A DNA stretch of 64,000 nucleotides from JAYPHU01 sp964611435 (GCA_964611435.1 CAZSXT010000012.1:29774-93773), one strand, 5' to 3'; positions 42,302-52,208 are shown, counted from the first letter of the stretch. Notes: a model not told the origin generated them from the letters alone. Made by a program: numbers and translations.

Positions 42302-44806
42302 TTACTTACCGAACAGGGATTTCAAGGCGCCGCCGACACCCTTGGTTACCGCGTCCACGGGATTTGAGGGCTTTTCTTCTTTCTGCTGAGGTGGCGGCGC
42401 ACCGCCCGGATCGGCTTTCTGCTGAGACGCTTTATCCAGCGCCGCAACACAAGGGTTCTTGTCGCCGGAGCCCGAACTTGCCGTAACCGCCAGGATGGCA
42501 ACCGGATTGACCGCCACCAAGGCCAGGCCCGCCACACCCTTCAAAACCGAGGCCGTGCTAGGCTTGACCGAGGGCGAGGCCAACGTTCCCCCAATATCTA
42601 GATCGATGGACAGACTGACCAAACTGGCATCCTTTGGGCGTGGCTTGATCTGGAGGTCGAGTTTTTCCTGGCGCAGGTCAATCTGGCCATCCCCGATGAC
42701 GGAAATGCGTTCCGTATCGAACAACAGACCGGTGCTCTTGGCGATGCCGTTTTTAATGTCGTAGCGGTTGACCAAGCAATTGATCTTTGTTTCATCCCCT
42801 CCCTTACCGCCCGGCATCAGGACCTTAACGACATCGGCCGCCAACAGTTCCACATATTTGCTGGCGATCTTGCCTTTGTGCATGACCAGTTCGGTATCAC
42901 CATTGAGGTCCGCCATGATTTCCCGGACGGAAGCACCGGCGCCTTTGGCATTCACCGACAGGTCAACCTTCCCCTCCAGCAAGCCCTCTTCGCCAAACTG
43001 TGCCATCAACTGATTAAGGTCGAGCTTCGCGATATCCAGGTCAGCCAAAAGGACCGGCCTGGCCTTCGAGCCATCCAGACTTAACTTGCCGGCAAGCTTT
43101 CCACCAAAGGCCTGTGCCTGCAACGTATCGACGGTCAAGTTCCCGCCCTTGAGCGATACACCTGTCGATACATCAGTGATCGTGAGGCCCTGCAGCAGCA
43201 GTTTTTCCCCGAGGAACTTGAGCGAGACATTGGTGGCCTTTAACCCGTCCACAGGCAAGGGATCGGCGGGAAACACCCTGCCGTCGTCTTGCTTTGCCGC
43301 TGGCGCCGCCGCCTTTTCCTCCTTCGGCAACATCGATTGGATATCTTCCAAATCAAGATGGGAGGACGTCAGAGAAACGTTCACGTCCGGCACCTTGCCC
43401 TTCGTCTCTGCGGTGACACTGCTCGACAGCTTGCTCTCGCCCACGCTTAACGCCAGATTCTCCATCTTGTAGGTAGTGCCAGGATTACTCACGGTCGCCT
43501 TAACACTGTAAGGGCGGCCCTTAGGCAAAGTCTGACCCACGTATTTGGAAAAGATGGTTAGGTCGGACCCTTCCGTTGCAAGCGACAGGGCAGCTTGTGG
43601 CGTACCGAGAAGATTGCCGACATTGCCGTTCGCGGAAAGCCAAAACTTGTCCGCGATTTTGACCAATAAGTCCAAGTCAGAGACATCAAGCGCCGCCTGG
43701 GACCCTTTGATTTTTGCTGAAACCTTGTACTCGGGCTCTGTCGGCAGATCCCGCCCGGCGAGCCCGGAGAATATGGAAAAATCCCTTCCTTCCGCCGCAA
43801 CCGCCAGGTCCAGCGACGGCATCGCCGGCAGGTTCTTCACGCTGCCCTTGACGGTGGCCGCGAGTTTGTCGGTGGATTTCAGCGAGAGATTCAAACTGGA
43901 AAGAGCTATCTCCTCAGGCGTACCCGTCACCTTGGCTTTTAACGCCAACGGCCCCAGCGGTGGCAAAGCCAAATCCGGCAGTTCGATCCCAAGCTTTTTA
44001 ACGGCAGCCAAAGACGCCAGCAGGTCCTTGCCGGTGATCTCCACACCCAAATTCAAGCCTCGCTTGCTGAGCGGATTATCCACCGTACCTTTGACGCCGA
44101 TCTCCAATCCCAAGGCATCCACCTCGGCTGTCACCGGATAGGACTCCGGATCATCCGGCAGGTCAAACAGCGACCCCACAACGGCGGCAACCGCAAACGG
44201 CGTATCGTTGTACCGTCCTTCGACTTCCAGCCTTGTCGTCTCGCCATCTTCCGGCTCGGCAATCTTGACCAAGGGAAGCTCCAGAGAGATGACCTCTTTG
44301 GTTCGTCCATCCTGATAGCGAAACTTTCCGTTGCTGAGTTGCAACGCTTGGAGCACCGGCAAAAATCCAGGACCGTCATCGGCCTCCTCTTCCTCGGCCG
44401 TCTGCGCGGCAGGCTTGAACATCCAATTACCCACGCCTTTATCGTCGGTTTCCAACAGGATATCCGGCTCCACCAGTTCAATCTTGGTGACCACCAGCGC
44501 CCCACTCAGCAACGGCATTAAGGATAGGCCGGTTTCCAGCCGCTTTAACGTCACCATGTCAGGCCGGGAGCCCCAGGCGGCGTTGCTTAAACTCACGTCA
44601 TTGGCGATCACCGTGGGCGTAAGCGAAACCGAAACCTTAAGGTCACCGGCGATCTTAAGATCACGGCCCGTGGCTTCCTTTACCTCGGCGGTTAAAAACT
44701 CGCGGAAGTCGTTGGGATCCATGTTTGCGATCACCGCAAATCCGGCGGCGACGGCGGCAATAACTAAGAAAACAACGCCACCTGCAATCTTCAGAAACGT
44801 TCGCAC
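42302..44806 (-). CDS. AsmA family inner-membrane protein
   Basis: The 834-residue protein starts at GTG with GGAGG in front. It has an N-terminal transmembrane anchor (about 7-27), the AsmA N-domain with GRDLKIAGDLKVSVSLTPTVIANDVSL and the C-terminal AsmA domain (about 540-740). The latter is followed by a Lys/Pro/Gln-rich tail and a short hydrophobic stretch (about 760-785). Such proteins span the periplasm and take part in outer-membrane lipid or protein assembly. It lies between the HAD phosphatase and ATP12 genes in the same operon. Confidence 0.9.
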   Translation of the reverse strand: MRTFLKIAGGVVFLVIAAVAAGFAVIANMDPNDFREFLTAEVKEATGRDLKIAGDLKVSVSLTPTVIANDVSLSNAAWGSRPDMVTLKRLETGLSLMPLLSGALVVTKIELVEPDILLETDDKGVGNWMFKPAAQTAEEEEADDGPGFLPVLQALQLSNGKFRYQDGRTKEVISLELPLVKIAEPEDGETTRLEVEGRYNDTPFAVAAVVGSLFDLPDDPESYPVTAEVDALGLEIGVKGTVDNPLSKRGLNLGVEITGKDLLASLAAVKKLGIELPDLALPPLGPLALKAKVTGTPEEIALSSLNLSLKSTDKLAATVKGSVKNLPAMPSLDLAVAAEGRDFSIFSGLAGRDLPTEPEYKVSAKIKGSQAALDVSDLDLLVKIADKFWLSANGNVGNLLGTPQAALSLATEGSDLTIFSKYVGQTLPKGRPYSVKATVSNPGTTYKMENLALSVGESKLSSSVTAETKGKVPDVNVSLTSSHLDLEDIQSMLPKEEKAAAPAAKQDDGRVFPADPLPVDGLKATNVSLKFLGEKLLLQGLTITDVSTGVSLKGGNLTVDTLQAQAFGGKLAGKLSLDGSKARPVLLADLDIAKLDLNQLMAQFGEEGLLEGKVDLSVNAKGAGASVREIMADLNGDTELVMHKGKIASKYVELLAADVVKVLMPGGKGGDETKINCLVNRYDIKNGIAKSTGLLFDTERISVIGDGQIDLRQEKLDLQIKPRPKDASLVSLSIDLDIGGTLASPSVKPSTASVLKGVAGLALVAVNPVAILAVTASSGSGDKNPCVAALDKASQQKADPGGAPPPQQKEEKPSNPVDAVTKGVGGALKSLFGK

Positions 44807-44809
44807 GGC

Positions 44810-45487
44810 CTACCTCCCCGTCAACTTCTCCAGGGCATCGATCAGCTCATTGTAGCTGTGAATAATGACATGGGCGCCCGCCTCCCGCAATTCGTCTACC
44901 TCGTGATAGCCCCAGGACACACCGATGGCGTGAATGCCGGCATTGCGGGCCATTTCCATATCGAACGTGGTGTCGCCGACCATGACCGAATAAGGCTTAT
45001 CGACGCCGGTTTCCGACATAGCACGGTAAAGCATTTCCGGGCTTGGCTTGCCAGGACCGATATCAGAGGTCTGGCAGGTGGAAAAATGATGTCCGATGCC
45101 ATGAATTTCGAAAACCGCCTCAAGCCCACGCATGGACTTGCCGGTGGCGCAGCCAATGATCCAGCCGTCACCCGTCAACGCCTCGATGGTCTCTACGGTG
45201 TGAGGATACAGCGGGTCTTCCCAGTTGCCGCTGTCACGGTGCGCTCGGGCGGTGGTCTTGTAGCCTTCCACCAGATCGCCGATATGGTGGTGAGCCTCTT
45301 CGGCCACTAGCCGGGACATGGCGTCGGCCAGATCAAGACCGACGATCCGCTTAATCTGATCGGCGGACGGCGGTGTCAGATTCAAAGACTCAAAGGCGCC
45401 TGTCATGGAATGAACAATGGCGGTTTGGCTATCGACCATGGTGCCGTCGCAATCCAGGACGACAAGCCGGAGAGGTGTATTAGTCAT
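44810..45487 (-). CDS. HAD-superfamily phosphatase (phosphoglycolate phosphatase-like)
   Basis: I start at ATG 45485-45487 (MTNTPLRLVVLDCDGTMVDSQ), giving 225 residues. Upstream frame extension would overlap rluC and has no family match. Motif I is LDCDGTMVDS, motif II is the Thr in IIGCATGKSMRG, and the last acidic pair is MVGDTTFDMEMA. A cap domain lies between I and II. It most likely dephosphorylates a small sugar or phosphoglycolate. The neighbour order rluC-HAD-ATP12 is common in alphaproteobacteria. Confidence 0.88.
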   Translation of the reverse strand: MTNTPLRLVVLDCDGTMVDSQTAIVHSMTGAFESLNLTPPSADQIKRIVGLDLADAMSRLVAEEAHHHIGDLVEGYKTTARAHRDSGNWEDPLYPHTVETIEALTGDGWIIGCATGKSMRGLEAVFEIHGIGHHFSTCQTSDIGPGKPSPEMLYRAMSETGVDKPYSVMVGDTTFDMEMARNAGIHAIGVSWGYHEVDELREAGAHVIIHSYNELIDALEKLTGR

Positions 45488-45527
45488 GTGGACCTGTCTA
45501 GTGGGGATTCGCGATGAAGAAAAGCTG

Positions 45528-46517
45528 TCATTCCCGCCATTCGAGGAAAGGCTCGGCTTCGTCCCGCTCATCAAATTCAAAATAGCGCCACGTCTTCACC
45601 ATATGTTCCGGCAACGGGGCGATTACTTCCAACATCCCGCCGCCGGGATTGGGAATTTGAATGCCACGCGCATGAAGATGAAGGTTGCGGGAGATGGGAC
45701 TATCTCCCTCGATAAACGCGTCCTTGCCGCCATACTTGCCGTCACCCAGGATTGGCGTGCCGATGGCTTGGCAATGAACCCGAAGCTGATGGGTGCGGCC
45801 TGTGACCGGTTCAAGCACCAGCCAAGAGGCCCTTCGCGCAGCGTTGGCAACAATTTTGTAATCCGTGATGGCGCGCTTGCCTTCCTCATCCGCCGCCATT
45901 TTCTCTCCACCCCTACCAGGGCGTTTTTCCAAAGAGAGATCAATCCGGCCCATGGCCGGACGGGGCACACCTGCGACAATCGCCCAATAGACCTTCCGCG
46001 CCTCTTTAGAGCGAAAGGCCTCCCCCAACATGGCCGCAGATTTGGCGGAACGCGCCAGCAACAGAACGCCGGACGTATCCTTGTCCAGCCGGTGCACCAG
46101 GCGAGGCCGCTCCTTGGCGTCAAAGCGCAATCCATCCAACAACGCGTCCACATGTTTCGCCGTGCCGGTGCCACCCTGCACCGCAAGACCAGGCGGTTTG
46201 TTGATAGCGACGACATGGCGGTCCATATGCAGCACGGTGTCTTGAATATCCTGCAGGTCTCGGGCGGAGACTTGTGGTGCGGAGCGCTTCCTCCGTTCTC
46301 TGGCTGCTTCATCCGGCAATGGTGGAACCCGGACCTCTTGGCCAGATACCAGCCGCGTGTTGGATTTGCAGCGCCCGCCATCGACCCGAACCTGTCCGGT
46401 CCGCAGAAGCTTCTCCAAGCGGCCATGGCCAATACCCGGAAACCGGCGTTTGAACCAGCGATCGACGCGAAGACCGTCTTCGTCTTCGCTCACCGGGATC
46501 GTTTGAACGCCGCTCAT
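45528..46517 (-). CDS. rluC: 23S rRNA pseudouridine synthase, RluC/RluA family
   Basis: The 329-residue protein has an S4 RNA-binding domain at the N-terminus (about 15-70, RVDRWFKRRFPGIGHGRLEKLL) and the RluA catalytic domain with HRLDKDTSGVLLLA (catalytic Asp), GRTHQLRVH and the IGTPILGDGKYGG motif. It converts uridines of 23S rRNA to pseudouridine. Its ATG overlaps the crcB stop by 4 bases. Confidence 0.92.
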   Translation of the reverse strand: MSGVQTIPVSEDEDGLRVDRWFKRRFPGIGHGRLEKLLRTGQVRVDGGRCKSNTRLVSGQEVRVPPLPDEAARERRKRSAPQVSARDLQDIQDTVLHMDRHVVAINKPPGLAVQGGTGTAKHVDALLDGLRFDAKERPRLVHRLDKDTSGVLLLARSAKSAAMLGEAFRSKEARKVYWAIVAGVPRPAMGRIDLSLEKRPGRGGEKMAADEEGKRAITDYKIVANAARRASWLVLEPVTGRTHQLRVHCQAIGTPILGDGKYGGKDAFIEGDSPISRNLHLHARGIQIPNPGGGMLEVIAPLPEHMVKTWRYFEFDERDEAEPFLEWRE

Positions 46518-46894
46518 GTCAGCGCGTGCCGGAAGATCGTCATCGCCAGAAAAAAGGCGCCGATTGAGAGGATAACGGATGTGATGACATAAAGGCCGGC
46601 CGCCATCGTCTCCCCCCGATTGAGAAGGGTCATCACATCAAGTGAAAACAGGGAGAACGTGGTAAACGCACCTAACACACCCACAACCAGAAAGGCGCGA
46701 ATTTCCTGATTCGGCGACCAAATCAACGCCATTGTCTCGACCAGCGCGCCCATGGCGAAGGAACCCAAAATATTTACGGCCAGCGTTCCATAGGGAAAGC
46801 CATAGCCCAGCCAATGCGTGACCCGAACAATCAGCAAGTGGCGGCCGACGGCGCCAATGGCGCCTCCAACGGCTATGTAAAGGATCATTTTCAT
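46514..46894 (-). CDS. crcB: Fluoride efflux channel CrcB/FluC
   Basis: From the ATG 46892-46894 the protein has 126 residues, the normal size; longer starts add a non-conserved basic stretch. It has four transmembrane helices, GGAIGAVGRHLLI at the start, the NILGSFAMG pore motif and FTTFSLFSLD (fluoride-coordinating Phe residues), as in FluC. No fluoride riboswitch is visible before it, because it is inside an operon after rarA. Confidence 0.93.
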   Translation of the reverse strand: MKMILYIAVGGAIGAVGRHLLIVRVTHWLGYGFPYGTLAVNILGSFAMGALVETMALIWSPNQEIRAFLVVGVLGAFTTFSLFSLDVMTLLNRGETMAAGLYVITSVILSIGAFFLAMTIFRHALT

Positions 46895-46962
46895 TTGTGT
46901 GTGGGCTTTCCTAGTAGGACCAGGACTCTTGGCCCCACGAGACTTTCTGTCAAGCGTCCTGG

Positions 46963-48243
46963 TCAGCCCTTCCGCAGCTTGTCCCAATACTCGAGCCGCT
47001 TTTTGATTTCCCGCTCGAAGCCTCTATCGACCGGCCGATAAAAGGATGTCCGGTTCATCTCGTCGGGAAAATAGTCCTGCCCGGAAAATCCATCCTTGGT
47101 GTCGTGATCGTATTGATATCCGTCACCATATCCCAAATCCTTCATCAGATCGGTCGGCGCATTGAGGATGTGCTTGGGCGGCGACAGTGAACCGGTTTCC
47201 TTGGCCGCCTTGGTCGCCGCACCGATGGCTCGATAGGCGGCGTTGGATTTGGGCGCGGTGCCCAGATAGATCACACACTGGGCCAAAGCGAGTTCTCCTT
47301 CCGGCGAACCCAACCGTTCATAGGCCTGCCAGGCGGCAATGGCCTGGGGCAAAGCATTCGGATCGGCCAAGCCAACATCCTCCACCGCGAACCGGACCAG
47401 CCGCCGGGCGATATAATTCGGGTCTTCCCCGCCCGCCAGCATCCGCGCCATCCAATAAAGCGCGGCATCCGTGTCGGACCCTCGTAGGCTCTTATGCAAT
47501 GCGCTGATCAGGTTGTAGTGCGCCTCCTGGGATTTGTCATAAAGCGGCATCCGCCGTTGAATCACGTCCGCCAGATCCGGCGTCGCCAGACTGGGCTCCG
47601 CCGGCTGAAGAAACAATTCCTCTGCCATATTCAACAGATAGCGGCCGTCCCCATCCGCCATGGCCTTGAGCGCCACGCGAGCGTCCTCATCCAGGGGTAA
47701 AGCGCGTCCCTCCAAATGCTCGACGCGCACCAGCAACTCCTCCAGCGCCGCTTCGTCCAATCGGTTCAAGACAAAAACCTGGCAACGGGACAGCAAGGCG
47801 GCGTTTAACTCAAAGGACGGGTTTTCCGTCGTTGCGCCGACCAGAATGACCGTGCCGTCCTCGACATAGGGTAGAAAACCGTCTTGTTGGGCCCGGTTGA
47901 AACGGTGAATTTCGTCGACAAACAGGAGTGTGCCGGTGCCGACTTCCCGCCGGTGCTTGGCGCCCTCAAAAACCTTGCGTAAATCAGCCACCCCGGAAAA
48001 GACGGCGGATAACAGTTCGAAATGGAGCTTGGTGTTTTCCGCCAACAGACGGGCGATGGTGGTCTTGCCGGTGCCCGGCGGCCCCCAGAGGATCATGGAA
48101 ACCATCCGGCCTGAATCCACAAGCCGGCGCAACGGGGCATCCGCCCCCAACAGGTGATCTTGTCCAACAACATCTTGAAGAACGTCGGGCCGCAGCCGGT
48201 CCGCCAAGGGCCGGGGCGCCTGAGACTCGAACAGTGTGTTCAA
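46963..48243 (-). CDS. rarA: Replication-associated recombination ATPase RarA
   Basis: The 426-residue AAA+ protein has MILWGPPGTGKTTIARLLAE (Walker A), LLFVDEIHRFNRAQQD (Walker B), GATTENPSF and the SLRGSD and AYRAIG C-terminal segments of the RarA/MgsA family. It acts at stalled replication forks. The start is a TTG that overlaps the stop of the DegP-like gene; no in-frame ATG serves better. Confidence 0.92.
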   Translation of the reverse strand: MNTLFESQAPRPLADRLRPDVLQDVVGQDHLLGADAPLRRLVDSGRMVSMILWGPPGTGKTTIARLLAENTKLHFELLSAVFSGVADLRKVFEGAKHRREVGTGTLLFVDEIHRFNRAQQDGFLPYVEDGTVILVGATTENPSFELNAALLSRCQVFVLNRLDEAALEELLVRVEHLEGRALPLDEDARVALKAMADGDGRYLLNMAEELFLQPAEPSLATPDLADVIQRRMPLYDKSQEAHYNLISALHKSLRGSDTDAALYWMARMLAGGEDPNYIARRLVRFAVEDVGLADPNALPQAIAAWQAYERLGSPEGELALAQCVIYLGTAPKSNAAYRAIGAATKAAKETGSLSPPKHILNAPTDLMKDLGYGDGYQYDHDTKDGFSGQDYFPDEMNRTSFYRPVDRGFEREIKKRLEYWDKLRKG

Positions 48244-49670
48244 CGATCCACCACCATGGACAGGGTTTCCCCATCCCGGTCAATTACCACCCGCCAGCGC
48301 TTTACCTGTTGGATAAGCAGGGCCTTTAGCTGGGCCACGCTTTTTATCTCCGTGCCGTTGATCTCCCGGACAATGTCGCCCGGGCGGAACCCGAACCGGT
48401 TTGATGCACTTCCCCGGCGCACCTCGACCACAATCACACCGGTTTTCAGCAGATTGACGCCCATTTCATCCGCCATGGCCGGTGAGAGATTGGCGACCGT
48501 CGCTCCCTGCACCGGGTGTACGCCACTGAGTTCCGTCCTGGCCGGCTTTGGATCGCGCGGCGGCGCTTCAATCGAAAAATCTACCGTTTTCGAACGGCCC
48601 CGACGGATCAGGTTGAGTTTCACGGTGTCGCCGATTGGCCGGGTGGCGATCCTAAACCGCAGCGCCTCAGGATCATCGACCTCATGGCCATTGATGCTCA
48701 CAATAACATCGCCGACCCGGACACCCGCCCGATCCGCCGGACCCTTGGGGAATACATCACTGATCAAAACGCCCGCCGGTCGTCGGAGGCCCAAGTTTTC
48801 GGCTATTGCTGCAGTGATCCCCTGCCCCTCAGCGCCGATCCAGGGCCGCACCAGCCGGCCTGTCTTGGTAATACCGGACAAGACCGATCGCACCATGTTT
48901 GACGGAATGGCAAAGCCAATGCCGACCGAGCCGCCGCCTTTGGAATATATCGCCGAATTCACGCCGACCAGCCGTCCGTCCAAAGAGATCAGCGCGCCCC
49001 CGGAATTGCCGGGGTTAATCGCCGCGTCGGTTTGGATAAAGAAATTAAAATCATTGATCCCAACCTGTGTCCGCGCCAAGGCCGAAACGATCCCGCTAGT
49101 GACTGTCTGTCCGACACCAAAGGGGTTGCCGATAGCCAAAACCAGATCACCGACTTCAAGTTCATCTGAGTCCCTGAACGCCAAATGCGGCAGAGCGCTC
49201 CCATTCACATCGACCTGAATAATCGCCAGGTCAGTTCGCTCGTCACTGCCGATAATTTTGGCGTCAAATTCCCGGCGGTCGGACAACACCACCCTGATTT
49301 CATCCGCACCGGCGATGACATGGTGATTGGTGACGATGATCCCCTTGGGATCAACGATCACGCCGGAGCCCAGGGAATTTTGAACTTTCTTTCGAGTGCG
49401 GGGGCCGATCTGGAAATTGTCGCCAAAAAACCGGCGGAAGAACGGATCATCGAACAGTGGTGAAAAAGAGCGGGCGCGCACGGTCTTCTTGGTAAAGATG
49501 TTAACCACCGCCGGCGCCGCCTTTTTGACCAAAGGCGCAAAGGAGAGGTTGACCTCCGCCCGGGATGAGGGCACGCGCTTTTGCGCCTCTGCGGCCCCTG
49601 CTGACAGCACGATCAGCATGCCGGTGGCCCAAAAGACCCGTGCGGCCATTTTTTGCAGTCTAAATCTCAT
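48240..49670 (-). CDS. DegP/HtrA-family periplasmic serine protease
   Basis: The 476-residue protein has a signal peptide (ending AAEAQ) and a trypsin-like domain with catalytic His117 (TNHHVIAGA), Asp147 (DERTDLAI) and Ser223 (NPGNSGGAL). Two PDZ domains follow (about 270-365 and 380-470). This is the DegP/DegQ layout, acting on misfolded envelope proteins. The start could be the ATG seven codons on. It follows rplQ after a terminator, and its stop overlaps the rarA start. Confidence 0.92.
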   Translation of the reverse strand: MRFRLQKMAARVFWATGMLIVLSAGAAEAQKRVPSSRAEVNLSFAPLVKKAAPAVVNIFTKKTVRARSFSPLFDDPFFRRFFGDNFQIGPRTRKKVQNSLGSGVIVDPKGIIVTNHHVIAGADEIRVVLSDRREFDAKIIGSDERTDLAIIQVDVNGSALPHLAFRDSDELEVGDLVLAIGNPFGVGQTVTSGIVSALARTQVGINDFNFFIQTDAAINPGNSGGALISLDGRLVGVNSAIYSKGGGSVGIGFAIPSNMVRSVLSGITKTGRLVRPWIGAEGQGITAAIAENLGLRRPAGVLISDVFPKGPADRAGVRVGDVIVSINGHEVDDPEALRFRIATRPIGDTVKLNLIRRGRSKTVDFSIEAPPRDPKPARTELSGVHPVQGATVANLSPAMADEMGVNLLKTGVIVVEVRRGSASNRFGFRPGDIVREINGTEIKSVAQLKALLIQQVKRWRVVIDRDGETLSMVVDR

Positions 49671-49732
49671 CGTTTTAAGCTAACTCACTTTGTTGACCCT
49701 GCCTATGCCGTATTCCCGATCCCTCACCCGCC

Positions 49733-49764
49733 AAAAAAAAAGGGGCGGCACGCGGCCACCCCTT
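49733..49764 (-). terminator. Intrinsic terminator of the ribosomal protein operon
   Basis: On the minus strand AGGGGTGGC (49755-49763) pairs with GCCGCCCCT (49741-49749) around a 5-base loop (one G-U pair). It is followed by an eight-T run, visible as the A-run at 49733-49740. It lies about 45 bases past the rplQ stop. Confidence 0.9.
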
Positions 49765-49806
49765 AATTTGTTCTTTGGCGCCAGTGGCGCAAGCTTGAAC
49801 CAGCCC

Positions 49807-50247
49807 TTAGACCGGGACCGGCGCGTCTTCGGCTTCCGCTTCCAGCATCGCTTCGTGGCGGGCGCGGTCTTCGGCGCCCTTGGCGTCGGGATCGCGGTCC
49901 ACAAGTTCGATCACCGCCATCGGCGCAGAGTCCCCATAGCGGAAACCAGCTGCCAGCACGCGGGTATAACCGCCCTGACGTTCCTTGTAGCGATCCGCCA
50001 GCTCATCAAAGAGCTTGGACACAACTTCGCCGTCCTGGAGGAACGACATGGCCTGCCGGCGGGCATGCAGGTCACCACGCTTACCCAGCGTGATCATTTT
50101 CTCGGCAAAGCTCCGCAGGTCCTTGGCCTTCGGCTTGGTCGTCTTAATCTGCTCATGACGCAGCAAAGACGCCGTCATATTGGCAAACATGGATTTGCGG
50201 TGCGATGAAGTCCGGTTTAGTTTCCGGCCGCTCATTCTGTGACGCAT
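49807..50247 (-). CDS. rplQ: Ribosomal protein L17 (bL17)
   Basis: The protein starts MRHRMSGRKLNRTSSHRKSM, the invariant L17 start, with LRHEQIKTTKPKAKDLR and GGYTRVLAAGFRYGDSAPMAVIELV. At 146 residues it carries a short acidic C-terminal extension (AEAEDAPVPV) over the 120-residue core. It is the last ribosomal gene before the terminator, after rpoA. Confidence 0.97.
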   Translation of the reverse strand: MRHRMSGRKLNRTSSHRKSMFANMTASLLRHEQIKTTKPKAKDLRSFAEKMITLGKRGDLHARRQAMSFLQDGEVVSKLFDELADRYKERQGGYTRVLAAGFRYGDSAPMAVIELVDRDPDAKGAEDRARHEAMLEAEAEDAPVPV

Positions 50248-50280
50248 GGCTCTCTTCCCTAAGCTAGTACGCGCGCCGTC

Positions 50281-51297
50281 TTAAAAAGGCTCATCCAGGC
50301 GTTTGGCCAGGTCTTCGATATTCTCGGGCGGCCAATTGGTGATTTCCATACCCAGATGCAGGCCCATTTGGGACAGCACTTCCTTGATTTCGTTCAGCGA
50401 CTTACGGCCGAAGTTCGGCGTGCGGAGCATTTCCGCCTCGCTCTTCAGCACCAGATCGCCAATGTAGATGATGTTGTCGTTCTTCAGGCAGTTCGCCGAA
50501 CGGACCGACAGTTCCAGCTCGTCCACCTTGCGGAGCAGGTTCTTGTTGAACGGCAGTTCGTCGCGGGCATCCTCGCGGATCGCCAGTTGCGGCTCTTCGA
50601 AGTTGATGAAGAGTTGCAGCTGGTCCTGCAGGATACGCGCCGCCAGAGCGACCGAATCTTCCGGTGTGATCGTACCGTCTGTGGTCACATCGATGGACAG
50701 TTTGTCGTAGTCGGTGACCTGTCCGACACGGGCATTGTCCACCTTGTAAGCGACTTTGCGCACGGGCGAGAATACGGCGTCGATCGGGATCAAACCGATC
50801 GGGCTTTCTTCGGGTTTGTTCTGCCCCGCCGGGACATACCCCTTGCCGGTTTCCACCGTCAATTCCATCCGGATCTTGGCGTCATTGTCCAAGGTGCAGA
50901 TCACCAGATCGGGGTCCATCACCTCGATGTCATGACCGGTGTCGATCATGCCGGCGGTGACTTCGCCTGGGCCCGAGGCTTCGAGGAGAACCCGGCGGGG
51001 GCCCTCGCTGTGCATGCGCACACCCATGGACTTGATGTTCAACACGATATCGGTCACGTCTTCATGGACGCCCGGAATGGAAGAGAACTCATGCAGCACG
51101 CCATCAATCTGAATGGCGGTCACCGCCGAGCCTTGGAGCGAAGACAAAAGAACCCGGCGTAGGGCGTTGCCCAGCGTCAGGCCGAAACCGCGCTCCAGCG
51201 GTTCCGCGACAATAGTTGCACGCCGTTCCGGCACTGCGCCTTGAACGACTTCCAATTTGTTCGGTTTAATCAGTTCCTGCCAATTTTTCTGGATCAC
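50281..51297 (-). CDS. rpoA: RNA polymerase alpha subunit
   Basis: The 338-residue protein has the alpha N-terminal domain (about 1-235), with GFGLTLGNALRRVLLSSLQG, and the alpha C-terminal domain (about 250-325) with SVRSANCLKNDNIIYIGDLV and FGRKSLNEIKEVL, which bind UP elements and activators. It starts at GTG with TGAGGCG in front. The gene is between rpsK and rplQ, the usual alpha-operon order. Confidence 0.97.
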   Translation of the reverse strand: MIQKNWQELIKPNKLEVVQGAVPERRATIVAEPLERGFGLTLGNALRRVLLSSLQGSAVTAIQIDGVLHEFSSIPGVHEDVTDIVLNIKSMGVRMHSEGPRRVLLEASGPGEVTAGMIDTGHDIEVMDPDLVICTLDNDAKIRMELTVETGKGYVPAGQNKPEESPIGLIPIDAVFSPVRKVAYKVDNARVGQVTDYDKLSIDVTTDGTITPEDSVALAARILQDQLQLFINFEEPQLAIREDARDELPFNKNLLRKVDELELSVRSANCLKNDNIIYIGDLVLKSEAEMLRTPNFGRKSLNEIKEVLSQMGLHLGMEITNWPPENIEDLAKRLDEPF

Positions 51298-51383
51298 GAG
51301 CGCGCCTCAATTTGCTGCAGGTTAAAAACAAAATTACTTGCCGGCTGATCCCGTCGGACTAGCCGGTTGGATGCAAATCACCG

Positions 51384-51776
51384 TTATACGCGACGGCGTT
51401 TGCGGGGACGGCAGCCGTTATGTGGTATCGGCGTAACGTCCCGAATAGAGGTAATGGTGAAGCCAATAGCTTGCAGGGCCCGCAGCGCGGACTCCCGCCC
51501 CGAACCGGGACCCTTGACCTCAATTTCCAGGGATTTCATGCCGTGTTCCTGCGCTTTGCGCCCGGCATCCTCCGCCGCGACCTGTGCGGCATAAGGGGTC
51601 GACTTGCGCGACCCCTTGAAACCCTGACTCCCCGCTGAGGACCAGGAAATCGCATTCCCCTGAGCATCGGTGATGGTGATGAGGGTGTTATTGAACGTCG
51701 CGTTCACATGCGCCACACCGGACGTGATGTTCTTCCGTTCCCGGCGGCGCGGACGTGCTGTAGCTGCTTTTGCCAT
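51384..51776 (-). CDS. rpsK: Ribosomal protein S11 (uS11)
   Basis: The 130-residue protein has GVAHVNATFNNTLITITDAQGN, SSAGSQGFKGSRKSTPYAAQ and the basic end IPHNGCRPRKRRRV of S11. It sits in the small-subunit platform and mRNA exit region. The ATG starts with MAKAATARPRRRERKN. It lies between rpsM and rpoA. Confidence 0.97.
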   Translation of the reverse strand: MAKAATARPRRRERKNITSGVAHVNATFNNTLITITDAQGNAISWSSAGSQGFKGSRKSTPYAAQVAAEDAGRKAQEHGMKSLEIEVKGPGSGRESALRALQAIGFTITSIRDVTPIPHNGCRPRKRRRV

Positions 51777-51836
51777 CTCGAACCTTCAACTTTCGCCGGA
51801 CAAAGCCCGGCCCTAACTAACGAATTCGTACTTCGG

Positions 51837-52208
51837 TTAAACTTTCTTCTTGCCGGCGATTGCCTTGGCCGGACCCTTCCGGGTGCGGGCATTGGTGCTG
51901 GTGCGCTGACCACGCACGGGCAAGCCGCGGCGATGCCGCAAACCCCGATAGCACCCAAGGTCCATCAGCCGTTTGATATTCATGGACACTTCCCGGCGAA
52001 GATCGCCTTCGACCTGGAAATCCCGATCGATGACGTCACGAATTTGCGACACCTCATCATCGGTGAGTTCATGCACACGGCGTTCCTGCGGGATCCCGAT
52101 TTGGTGACAAATCCGGGTCGCCGTCGTGCGTCCAATCCCGTAGATATAGGTCAAGGCGATTTCGACCCTCTTTTGGGTTGGGATATTTACGCCAGCAATA
52201 CGAGCCAA
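51837..52208 (-). CDS. rpsM: Ribosomal protein S13 (uS13)
   Basis: The 123-residue protein begins ARIAGVNIPTQKRVEIALTYIYGIG and ends with the GQRTSTNARTRKGPAKAI tail that reaches the P-site tRNA. The start codon is TTG (52206-52208), with AAGGAG 8 bases upstream and no in-frame ATG near it. That is unusual for a ribosomal gene. A consensus promoter lies about 65 bases upstream. Confidence 0.96.
   Translation of the reverse strand: MARIAGVNIPTQKRVEIALTYIYGIGRTTATRICHQIGIPQERRVHELTDDEVSQIRDVIDRDFQVEGDLRREVSMNIKRLMDLGCYRGLRHRRGLPVRGQRTSTNARTRKGPAKAIAGKKKV

Noticed and set aside
45488..45580. Longer N-terminus of the HAD phosphatase
   Set aside because: It would overlap rluC and lacks family similarity; the ATG at 45487 lies directly before the first HAD motif.
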